Below, one piece after another: positions 1 through 6,447 of a stretch of DNA of 7,275 nt. The notes under the pieces are model-generated. The model worked only from the letters and a program-made list of their open reading frames with translations, did not search any database and was not told the DNA's origin. Each line of letters starts with the position of its first letter. The stretch's first letter is position 1. The stretch lies in the NCBI GenBank assembly GCA_021847165.1, contig JAJZUH010000071.1, positions 2,570 through 9,844 of the forward strand. The letters are read 5' to 3'. The stretch comes from Pseudomonadota bacterium. GTDB lineage: Bacteria; Pseudomonadota; Gammaproteobacteria; Burkholderiales; Gallionellaceae. Both the position numbers and the translations under genes were made by a program.

Positions 1-2
1 CC

Positions 3-281
3 GTCTCGGTCTGCAACGGCAAGAAGATCGAGCAATACCAGTTCGCGGTCTTCGTCAACGAAACGATCGACACGCCGCTCGGCAAACTGCTCACCGTGCA
101 TTTGCGCAAAATTCATGGCCCCGATGAAGAAGGTCTGGAAATATGGCTGGCCCGGGAATATCGACTGTTCCCGGTCAAGATGCGTTTCCTGGAAAGAAAC
201 GGAGATATCACCGGCGAGGCTGTCATCACCGACATCCGCGTGTCGGAAGAACAAGGAGCAAGAAGCGATGCTGTTAACTGA
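3..281 (+). CDS. DUF3108 domain protein, C-terminal fragment (5' end outside window)
   Basis: The reading frame is open from the window edge and ends at TGA 279-281, leaving 92 visible residues; the start lies upstream. The fragment runs from VSVCNGKKIEQYQF through the core T-PLGKLLTVHLRK, the segment GLEIWLAREYRLFPVKMRF and a final ITDIRV strand. That order (tyrosine/phenylalanine strand, 'TPLG', 'H-R', 'IWLA', 'PVK') is the pattern I associate with the C-terminal half of DUF3108 proteins. These are predicted secreted or periplasmic beta-rich proteins of Proteobacteria with no established biochemical role. The signal peptide expected for the family would be off the window, so export cannot be confirmed. 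The last 14 nt overlap the methyltransferase start, and that gene's Shine-Dalgarno site lies inside this gene, so the two are probably co-transcribed and translationally coupled. The family call rests on recognition of the motif order, not on a search. Confidence 0.75.
   Translation, partial: VSVCNGKKIEQYQFAVFVNETIDTPLGKLLTVHLRKIHGPDEEGLEIWLAREYRLFPVKMRFLERNGDITGEAVITDIRVSEEQGARSDAVN
253..258 (+). promoter_or_regulatory. Ribosome binding site fixing the methyltransferase start
   Basis: AAGGAG lies 9 nt before the ATG at 268, an ideal Shine-Dalgarno placement. It sits inside the end of the DUF3108 gene. It decides between the ATG at 268 and the in-frame ATG at 115, which would add 51 residues that merely read the DUF3108 gene in another frame. 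Confidence 0.8.
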
Positions 282-1539
282 ATACCGTCTCGACCTGGTG
301 GTGCAAGCCTTGCGTAGCGCATTGAAGATGGAACATCCGGCCGATGCCGTGCTGCGCCATTTCTTCCAGGCCGAACGCATCGGCTCCAACGAACGCGCGC
401 TGGTCGCCGAAACCCTGTTCGGCGTTCTGCGCCACCGTTTGCTGCTCGAGCACAGTTGCACGCTCGACGACAAGGGACAGGCCACGGCGCGCCGCATGGC
501 CCTGGCATATTGGGTCAGGTTCGGCGGCTACAACCTGCGCGAACTGGAGCCCCTGCTCAAGGCCAAGGAAGCCGAATGGCTGGGCAAGGTCAAAGGGGTC
601 GCCGGCGCAGCGCTGCCTCTGTCCATCCAGGCCGAACTGCCGGACTGGATCGTCGACAAACTGCGCCCGCACCACAGCGAAGCGGATATCCTCGCGCTGG
701 GCCTCGCCATGCAGCAGCCGGCACCGCTGGACCTGCGCGTGAACACGATGCTGGCCAACCGCGGCGAGGTGCTGCAGGCGTTGCAGTCCGAGGGGCTGAA
801 CGCACAGGCCACGCCCTGGTCGCCGGTCGGCATCCGCCTGAAGGACAAACCGGCGCTGAACAGGCATGCGCTGTTCCTCACCGGCAAGTTCGAGGTGCAG
901 GACGAGGGCAGCCAGTTGCTGGGATTGCTGCTCGCGCCGAAGCGCAACGACATGGTGGTCGACTTCTGTGCCGGCGCAGGCGGCAAGACGCTGATGCTGG
1001 GTGCGCTGATGAATTCGCAGGGTCGGCTGTACGCCTGGGACATCTCGGAGAAGCGCCTGGCCAACCTCAAGCCGCGACTGAAGCGTTCCGGCCTCAGCAA
1101 CGTGCAGCCGCAGCTGATCGCGCACGAGAACGACAGCAAGGTGAAGCGGCTGGCCGGCAAGATCGACCGCGTACTGGTCGATGCGCCCTGCAGCGGTCTG
1201 GGAACGCTGCGCCGCAACCCCGACCTCAAGTTCCGCCAGTCCGCGCAGAGCGTGGCCGAACTCAACCAGAAGCAGGCCGCGATCCTGGCTTCCGCCGCGC
1301 GCCTGCTGAAACAGGGCGGACGGCTGGTGTATGCCACGTGCAGCGTACTGCATGAAGAGAACCAGGCCATCGTGCAAGCCTTCCTCGCCGCCCATCCGGA
1401 ATTCACGCTGGTGCCTGCCGGCGAGGCGCTGCGGCAGCAGCATATCGACCTGGAGATGGGCGATTACCTGCAACTGACCCCGCAACTGCACGGCACCGAC
1501 GGATTCTTCGCCGCCGTACTGGAACGCACGGGTGCCTGA
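268..1539 (+). CDS. RsmB/NOP (Sun) family SAM-dependent RNA 5-methylcytosine methyltransferase
   Basis: This 423-residue protein is predicted to transfer a methyl group from S-adenosylmethionine to C5 of a cytosine in RNA, acting in the cytoplasm. Residues 1-140 are a helical N-terminal part in the position of the NusB-like domain of RsmB, but diverged. Family landmarks follow: LDLRVN near 154-159, the FEVQDEGSQL box around 208-217, the SAM-binding motif I DFCAGAGGKT at 232-241, motif IV DAPCSGLG with Cys308, and motif VI ATCS with Cys358. Both cysteines needed by this enzyme class are present: motif VI Cys is the nucleophile and motif IV Cys assists product release. They are 50 residues apart, the spacing I recall for E. 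coli RsmB (Cys325/Cys375). Length is close to RsmB (about 429). I leave the symbol blank because true rsmB usually sits next to fmt, whereas this gene follows DUF3108. It may be a paralogue with another rRNA or tRNA target. The start is set by ATG 268 and its RBS. Confidence 0.92.
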   Translation: MLLTEYRLDLVVQALRSALKMEHPADAVLRHFFQAERIGSNERALVAETLFGVLRHRLLLEHSCTLDDKGQATARRMALAYWVRFGGYNLRELEPLLKAKEAEWLGKVKGVAGAALPLSIQAELPDWIVDKLRPHHSEADILALGLAMQQPAPLDLRVNTMLANRGEVLQALQSEGLNAQATPWSPVGIRLKDKPALNRHALFLTGKFEVQDEGSQLLGLLLAPKRNDMVVDFCAGAGGKTLMLGALMNSQGRLYAWDISEKRLANLKPRLKRSGLSNVQPQLIAHENDSKVKRLAGKIDRVLVDAPCSGLGTLRRNPDLKFRQSAQSVAELNQKQAAILASAARLLKQGGRLVYATCSVLHEENQAIVQAFLAAHPEFTLVPAGEALRQQHIDLEMGDYLQLTPQLHGTDGFFAAVLERTGA

Positions 1540-1556
1540 GCGGCGCCCGGATTCCG

Positions 1557-4500
1557 CTAGGACACCTGCTGCGGCGCCCCCGCCGTCCTGAATCTGCCAA
1601 CCAGGGAACGCAGCCAGACGATGAAATCGTCCACATAGGTGAACACCACCGGGATCACCAGCAGGCTCAGGAAAGTCGAGGTGATCAGGCCGCCGATCAC
1701 CACGATGGCCATGGGCGAGCGGAAGCTGCCGTCGCCCATGCCGAGGTCGAGCGCAACCGGCATCATGCCGGCGCCCATCGCCATGGTGGTCATCACGATG
1801 GGACGCGCGCGTTTCTTGCATGCGTCCAGCAATGCCTCGCTGCGGTTCATGCCGCGCTCGCGCCGCGACACGATGGCGTATTCCACCAGCAGGATGGAGT
1901 TCTTGGTGGCGATGCCCATCAGCATGATGATGCCGATCATCGACGGCATCGAGATCGCCGTGTGCGTGAGGAACAAAGCCAGGAAGGCGCCCGGGATCGA
2001 CAGGATCAGCGCCCACAGGATCGTCGCCGGCTGCATGAAGTCGCGGAACAGCAGCACCAGCACGATGTAGATGCACATCACACCGGTGAACATCGCCAGG
2101 CCGAAGCTGGCGAACAGTTCCTGCATCATCTCCGCATCGCCGACCGGCGCCAGTTCGACACCGGCGGGCATGTTCCGGATGGAAGGCAGGGCCAGCACGG
2201 CCGCCTGCACCTTGCCCAGTGGCTGTCCGGCCAGCTCGATCTCGAACGAGATGTTGCGCTGGCGGTCGTAACGGTCGATCTCGGCCGGACCGCTCTCCAG
2301 GCTGAGGTTCGCCACGCTGCCCAGCAGCACCGGCCCGCGCGAGCCCTGCACTACCAGGTGCGACAGCAGCTGGATGTCCTGTCGTGCATCGTCGCGCAGC
2401 TTCACCACGATGGGCAGCTGCCGGTCAGGCAGGTTGAGCTTGGCCAGCGACTGGTCGTAATCGCCGTTGGTGGCCACGCGCAGGGTTTCGGCGATCTGGC
2501 TGGAGGTCACCCCCAGGTCGGCCGCCCGGGCAAAGTCGGGGCGCACCACCAGCTCGGGACGCAGCACGCTGGAGTTCGATACCACGTTGCCGATGCCGTG
2601 GATGGTGCGCAGTTCCTGTCCCACTTTGAGCGCATAGCTGGCCAGCAATTCGCTGTTCTCGCTGGTCAGCACCAGCTGGTATTTATCCGAGGAGGAACCC
2701 AGCCCGACCTTGAACCGGACGCCGGGCAGCGCCATCAGGGCCTCGCGCAACTGGTCCTCGATCTGCTGCTTGCGCAGCTTGCGTTCGCCCCGCGGCTTGA
2801 GCTGGATGGAGAGCGTGGCCTTGCGCACATCGGATGCACCGCTCGGCTCGAACACATTCCCCCCTGTCGAGCCCGCCCCGATGGCGGTATAGACCAGCGT
2901 GACGTTGGGGTTCTGCATGATGATGCTGCGCGCCTGTTCGGCCATGGCATAGGTCTGGTCGAAACGGGTCCCCGGCGGCAGCGTCAGCGTCACCTGGGTC
3001 TGCGACAGGTTGTCCTTGGGCTGGAAGGCAGTGGGCAGGGTCCCGGCCAGCACGAACGAACCGACGAAGAACACCGCGGTGAAGGCCAGCGTCTTCTTGC
3101 GGTTGTGCAAACACCACTGCGCCCAGACGAGATAGATCTGCAACCACTTCGGCGTCGCATGCAGCGCGCGCGGACGCAGGAAATAGGCCGACATCATCGG
3201 CGTCAGCAGGCGCGCCACCACCAGCGAGAACAGCACCGCCACTGCGGCCGTCCAGCCGAACTGGACGAAGAACTTGCCCGGAATGCCGCTCATGAACGCC
3301 GTCGGCAGGAACACCGCGACCAGGGTGAAGGTCGTCGCGATCACCGCCATGCCGATCTCGTCGGCCGCCTCCATCGCCGCCTGGTAGGGCGACTTGCCCA
3401 TCTCCAGATGGCGCATGATGTTCTCGATCTCGACGATGGCATCGTCCACCAGCACCCCGACCACCAGCGACAATGCCAGCAGGGTCACCAGGTTGATGGT
3501 GAAACCGAACACATGCATCAGCGCGAACGTCGGGATGACCGCCAGCGGCAAGGCCGTCGCCGCCACGATGGTGGCGCGCGTGTTGCGCAGGAAGAAGATC
3601 ACCACGATCACCGCCAGCAGGGAGCCCTCGAAGATCATCTCCATCGACCCCTTGTAGGTCTCGTACACCTGGTCGACCGTGTTGAACACGCGTTGCACGG
3701 TGACCTGCGGATGCGTCTGTTTCAGGCTTTCCAGCGCCCTGGCCACCCCGTTGCCCACCTCGACATCGCTGGCGCCGAGCGAGCGGATGACCTCGAAGCC
3801 GACCACGTCCCTGCCGTCATGCAGCGCGGCGGAACGGCGTTCGGCGATGGAATCGCTGACGTCTGCCACCTGGTCCAGCCTGATGCGGCGGCCGTCGCGG
3901 ATGCTGATCTCCATCTGTGCCAGCTGCGCGGCCGTCTGCACCGTCGCCACGGTGCGCACGGATTGCTCCATGCCGCCCAGATCGGTGCGCCCGCCCGGCG
4001 CTTCCTGCTGGATCTTGTTCAACTGCGTGGACACTTCCGTGGCGGTGATGTTCAGCGCGAGCAGCCTGGCCGGGTCGAGTTCGACACGAATCTGGCGCGT
4101 CACCCCGCCGACCCGGTTGACCGCGCCGACCCCTTTCACGCCCAGCAGCAGTTTGGTGATGTTGTTGTCGACGAACCAGGACAGTTCTTCCTCGCTCATC
4201 TCCGGATCGGCGATGGTATAGGTCACGATCGGTTTGCCGCTCAGCTCCACCTTGGTGACGACCGGATCGAGCATTTCCTTCGGCAGGTCGCTGCGGATGC
4301 GCGTCACCGTCGAGCGCACATCCTCCAGCGCCTCGCGCGTATCGCGTTCCAGCCTGAATTCGGCCGAAATCACGGCGGTGCCATCGGTGACATGGGTGTA
4401 CAGATGTTTCAGGCCCTGCGCACTGGCCAGCGCATTCTCGATCTTGCGCGCCACCTCGGCTTCCATCTGATCGGGCGAGGCGCCCGGCATCGAGGCCGTG

Positions 4501-4640
4501 ACCATGACCGTCGGCAGGTCGATGTCCGGGAACAGCTGGATCTTCATCGATTTGAACGACATCACGCCGAGGAACGTGAGCATCGCGAAACCGAGCACCG
4601 CCGGAATGGGGTTGCGTATCGACCAGGCGGATACGTTCAT
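1557..4640 (-). CDS. RND-family efflux transporter, inner-membrane permease (HAE1/AcrB type)
   Basis: This 1027-residue protein is predicted to be the trimeric, proton-driven pump of a tripartite efflux system, exporting hydrophobic or amphiphilic compounds. Length and layout match the family (about 1030-1050). TM1 is near residues 13-29, a large periplasmic loop follows (about 30-335), TM2-TM6 lie within about 338-484, TM7 near 517-535, a second periplasmic loop (about 540-838), then TM8-TM12 (about 841-1001). The proton-relay residues are intact: Asp399-Asp400 in GVLVDDAIVEIEN (TM4) and Lys913 in GIATKNSILLVEYA (TM10), corresponding to AcrB Asp407/Asp408/Lys940. The opening IRNPIPAVLGFAML and the segment IQLFPDIDLPTVMV are typical. 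The start is ATG 4640: it forms an ATGA overlap with the adaptor stop, has AGGTGG (4645-4650) just upstream, and begins the conserved N-terminus. The frame is open back to 5084, but that part only shadows the adaptor gene. Substrate cannot be read from sequence. Confidence 0.95.
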   Translation of the reverse strand: MNVSAWSIRNPIPAVLGFAMLTFLGVMSFKSMKIQLFPDIDLPTVMVTASMPGASPDQMEAEVARKIENALASAQGLKHLYTHVTDGTAVISAEFRLERDTREALEDVRSTVTRIRSDLPKEMLDPVVTKVELSGKPIVTYTIADPEMSEEELSWFVDNNITKLLLGVKGVGAVNRVGGVTRQIRVELDPARLLALNITATEVSTQLNKIQQEAPGGRTDLGGMEQSVRTVATVQTAAQLAQMEISIRDGRRIRLDQVADVSDSIAERRSAALHDGRDVVGFEVIRSLGASDVEVGNGVARALESLKQTHPQVTVQRVFNTVDQVYETYKGSMEMIFEGSLLAVIVVIFFLRNTRATIVAATALPLAVIPTFALMHVFGFTINLVTLLALSLVVGVLVDDAIVEIENIMRHLEMGKSPYQAAMEAADEIGMAVIATTFTLVAVFLPTAFMSGIPGKFFVQFGWTAAVAVLFSLVVARLLTPMMSAYFLRPRALHATPKWLQIYLVWAQWCLHNRKKTLAFTAVFFVGSFVLAGTLPTAFQPKDNLSQTQVTLTLPPGTRFDQTYAMAEQARSIIMQNPNVTLVYTAIGAGSTGGNVFEPSGASDVRKATLSIQLKPRGERKLRKQQIEDQLREALMALPGVRFKVGLGSSSDKYQLVLTSENSELLASYALKVGQELRTIHGIGNVVSNSSVLRPELVVRPDFARAADLGVTSSQIAETLRVATNGDYDQSLAKLNLPDRQLPIVVKLRDDARQDIQLLSHLVVQGSRGPVLLGSVANLSLESGPAEIDRYDRQRNISFEIELAGQPLGKVQAAVLALPSIRNMPAGVELAPVGDAEMMQELFASFGLAMFTGVMCIYIVLVLLFRDFMQPATILWALILSIPGAFLALFLTHTAISMPSMIGIIMLMGIATKNSILLVEYAIVSRRERGMNRSEALLDACKKRARPIVMTTMAMGAGMMPVALDLGMGDGSFRSPMAIVVIGGLITSTFLSLLVIPVVFTYVDDFIVWLRSLVGRFRTAGAPQQVS

Positions 4641-5569
4641 TTCACCACCTGCACGACGTCGCCCTCGGTCAGGAACGCCCCCCCGCTCTCGACCACCGGC
4701 TCGGCCTGCTTGAGCCCCTGCCTGATCTCGACGCGATCGCCATTGCGCTGACCGACGGTGACTTCGCGTTCGTGCACATGGTTGTCCGCGCCCACCACCA
4801 GCACGAAGGTCTTGCTGCCGCGCTGCAAGACCGCCGCCTGCGGCAACGACCACAACGTCTTCTTGCCGCTGATATCGAACGTGCCGCGGCTGAACAGCCC
4901 GGCAACGACACCCGAGCTGTCGGACAGGGCCACCAGCGCATAGCCGTAGCGGGTCTGCAGGTTCACCGCGGGCGAGATCGCGCGCACCGTACCCTTGATC
5001 ACGCGTCCCTCGCCGACGGCGACCTCCGCCGCCATGCCCTTGTGCAACAGCATCAGTTCCTCTGCGGTCAGTTCGGCACGCCATTCCAGCCGGCCGTTGC
5101 GAATCAGCCGGAACAGTTCCGCACCCGGTTGCGACATGGAGCCGGAATTCGCGCTGGCCGCGGAGATCACGCCATCGTAAGGGGCGACGATGCGGCCCTG
5201 GGCGGAATGGGATACGTTCGGATCGTCGCTGAGGCGGGCAAAATTATCCAGCGTCACCAGCACGTCGCCCTGTTTCACATGGTCGCCGATGCTGGCCTTC
5301 ACCTCGGCGAGGCGCACGCCCTGCACCTGCGCGCTGATGATGGCTTCCTGCCACGGCACGATGCTGCCGTTGGCCGTCAGCGTGCGCCCCCATTTATCTT
5401 CATGCAGCATCGTGGTGCGCACCGTCAGCGCAGGACGGCTGACCGCAGTTGCGGCCGGCTCGGCACCGGAACGTCCGCTGTGGAACATCCAGCCTACGGC
5501 TCCGGCCGTCAGCAGCGTCGTCAGGGCGATCTTGAATATCCGGGGGGCATGTTTGCTGGTCTGCATCAT
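4637..5569 (-). CDS. RND efflux periplasmic adaptor (membrane fusion protein), lacking the alpha-hairpin
   Basis: This 310-residue protein is the adaptor for the RND pump encoded just downstream. Residues 11-29 form one hydrophobic segment, a signal peptide or N-terminal anchor. There is no lipobox cysteine. The first lipoyl half-motif is at about 78-108 (VQGVRLAEVKASIGDHVKQGDVLVTLD) and the second at about 127-156 (IVAPYDGVISAASANSGS). The beta-barrel region follows at about 160-235 and a membrane-proximal domain at about 237-309 (SLPQAAVL, REVTVGQRNGDRVEIRQGL). In typical adaptors a coiled-coil hairpin of some 60-100 residues separates the lipoyl halves. Here only residues 109-126 do, so the protein is about 80 residues shorter than the usual 370-400. 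The start is ATG 5567-5569 with AAGGAG 8 nt upstream; a second ATG follows immediately. The repressor ends 17 nt upstream, and the last 4 nt overlap the transporter start. Family assignment is secure; normal function is not. Confidence 0.93.
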   Translation of the reverse strand: MMQTSKHAPRIFKIALTTLLTAGAVGWMFHSGRSGAEPAATAVSRPALTVRTTMLHEDKWGRTLTANGSIVPWQEAIISAQVQGVRLAEVKASIGDHVKQGDVLVTLDNFARLSDDPNVSHSAQGRIVAPYDGVISAASANSGSMSQPGAELFRLIRNGRLEWRAELTAEELMLLHKGMAAEVAVGEGRVIKGTVRAISPAVNLQTRYGYALVALSDSSGVVAGLFSRGTFDISGKKTLWSLPQAAVLQRGSKTFVLVVGADNHVHEREVTVGQRNGDRVEIRQGLKQAEPVVESGGAFLTEGDVVQVVK

Positions 5570-5577
5570 CGATCCTG

Positions 5578-5583
5578 CTCCTT
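5578..5583 (-). promoter_or_regulatory. Ribosome binding site of the adaptor gene
   Basis: AAGGAG on the minus strand lies 8 nt before the adaptor ATG (5567-5569), within the 17-nt gap after the repressor stop codon. It supports the first of the two tandem ATG codons as start. With so short a gap and no terminator, repressor and adaptor are most simply one transcript. Confidence 0.75.
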
Positions 5584-5586
5584 GTA

Positions 5587-6309
5587 TCAGCGTTGGGCTT
5601 TCGTTCGCGCAGCAACCGTGCGGCGCTTGCGATCCGCCTCGATCAGCGCCACCGCATAGCCGATCAGTCTTTCCGCCATCACCTCGTTGGCCTTCTGTCC
5701 TGCGATCAGCTTCGGGGCAAAATTGTTGACGGCCGCACGATTATGGAAATAGAAGGTCGCCATGCCGAGCACCGCGAAGGTGAGGCGATCCACTTCGGCA
5801 TCGGGTTTCTTCAGGCCGAACTCGCGGCATAACAGCGCCTGCAGCTTGTCGTGACTCGGCCGGAACGCCTGCATCATCGCATCGCCAAGCACACCGCTGG
5901 GTTCGGCCTCCTCGCGCGCATGCAGCCGCATGAACAACTGCAGCATCGGGTCCTCCTCCGCGACCGGCGGGAAAAACCACTGGTAAAAAGCGTGCAGCCC
6001 CTGCTCGAGCGAGACACCGGCGATGTCGAGCGTATTGAACGTATTGCATTCGTTCAGGAAAGGCAGGCGGAACACTTCGCGATACAGCTCCGCCTTGTCG
6101 CCGAAGTGATAATGGATGGAAGCCAGGTTGACCCCGGCTCTTTTGCATATCTCGCGCGTCGTCGCCGCATGGTAGCCGACCTCGGCGAATACTTCGCTCG
6201 CCGCCTGCAGCAAGCGCCAGCGCGTTTCTTCCTGGGCAGCGGGCTGCTGCCCGAACACGCGCAGCGCCGTCTGCATCAACAGGCATCTGTTTTCCTTTTT
6301 GGCGCTCAC
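5587..6309 (-). CDS. TetR-family transcriptional repressor, probable regulator of the efflux operon
   Basis: This 240-residue protein is a one-component regulator. Residues about 29-76 form the TetR N-terminal helix-turn-helix domain: RWRLLQAASEVFAEVGYHAATTREICKRAGVN, then the recognition region LASIHYHFGDKAELYREVF. The ligand-binding C-terminal domain (about 95-225) has an LHAREEAEPSGV segment that recalls the CerR/DUF1956 group of TetR proteins; that subfamily call is tentative. The tail is rich in Arg and Lys. It is the first gene of the set, 17 nt before the adaptor, so it is probably co-transcribed with the pump and autoregulated through the palindrome at 6346-6378. The start is uncertain. 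The longest frame begins at GTG 6307-6309, which has only a weak GGGGC element upstream. An alternative is ATG 6274-6276 (Met12), for which AAGGA at 6293-6297 is rather far (16 nt). Both keep the DNA-binding domain whole. Confidence 0.9.
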   Translation of the reverse strand: MSAKKENRCLLMQTALRVFGQQPAAQEETRWRLLQAASEVFAEVGYHAATTREICKRAGVNLASIHYHFGDKAELYREVFRLPFLNECNTFNTLDIAGVSLEQGLHAFYQWFFPPVAEEDPMLQLFMRLHAREEAEPSGVLGDAMMQAFRPSHDKLQALLCREFGLKKPDAEVDRLTFAVLGMATFYFHNRAAVNNFAPKLIAGQKANEVMAERLIGYAVALIEADRKRRTVAARTKAQR

Positions 6310-6339
6310 ATCGTGCCCCGGGGCAGTGTTGGGACGCCC

Positions 6340-6368
6340 AAGGTAATTCAGTCATTTGCTTAAGTCAA
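6340..6368 (-). promoter_or_regulatory. Predicted sigma70-type promoter for the repressor-efflux operon
   Basis: On the minus strand TTGACT (6363-6368) matches the -35 consensus at 5 of 6 positions. Exactly 17 nt later comes TACCTT (6340-6345), a weak -10 with 3 of 6 matches including the first T, the A and the last T. Transcription would start near 6333, giving a leader of roughly 25 nt before the GTG at 6309. The -35 lies in the middle of the 33-bp palindrome. The weak -10 keeps confidence moderate. Confidence 0.45.
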
Positions 6369-6378
6369 GCGACTGAAT
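6346..6378. promoter_or_regulatory. Imperfect 33-bp palindrome, probable TetR-family operator
   Basis: ATTCAGTC (6346-6353) and GACTGAAT (6371-6378) form a perfect 8-bp inverted repeat with a 17-nt spacer, centred on 6362. Within the spacer TTG (6356-6358) pairs with CAA (6366-6368), and 6361 pairs with 6363, so 12 of 16 symmetric positions match. It covers the predicted -35 and the spacer of the promoter upstream of the TetR gene. It is AT-richer than its surroundings and is the only strong symmetric element in this intergenic gap. That placement suits a repressor that blocks RNA polymerase. Binding by this particular TetR protein is inferred. Confidence 0.6.
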
Positions 6379-6447
6379 CAGCCCACCCGAGTCTTGCCCG
6401 CCCCGCTGCGGCGCGACCGGCGGCAGGACACAAAATGTCCGCGGCGC

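Noticed and set aside
115..267. Upstream extension of the methyltransferase to ATG 115.
   Set aside because: The added 51 residues shadow the DUF3108 gene. ATG 268 has an ideally spaced AAGGAG and gives the family's usual length.
1539..1558. Small inverted repeat AGCGG/CCGCT between the convergent methyltransferase and transporter genes, as a shared terminator.
   Set aside because: The stem is only 5 bp with a 10-nt loop, it overlaps both stop codons, and no T-tract follows on either strand. The gap is too short to claim a terminator.
274..2076. A 600-codon minus-strand open frame spanning the methyltransferase gene and the end of the transporter gene.
   Set aside because: It crosses two well-supported genes, is rich in Arg, His and Gln without any domain, and is explained by GC-rich codon bias on the opposite strand.
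1962..4751. A 929-codon open frame on the + strand opposite the RND transporter gene.
   Set aside because: It is antisense to a gene with clear conserved motifs. Its translation is a low-complexity run of His, Arg, Gln and Asp typical of the complementary strand of GC-rich DNA, with no recognisable domain.
4641..5084. Upstream extension of the transporter reading frame to a start at 5084.
   Set aside because: This stretch is the adaptor gene read in another frame and gives Arg/Gly-rich sequence. The conserved RND N-terminus begins at the ATG at 4640, which has its own RBS and overlaps the adaptor stop.
6426..6440. Hairpin GGACA-CAAAA-TGTCC just after the GGDEF-EAL gene, as its terminator.
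   Set aside because: The stem is 5 bp, the flanks do not extend the pairing, and there is no T-run after it in the direction of the gene. A terminator is possible but not supported.
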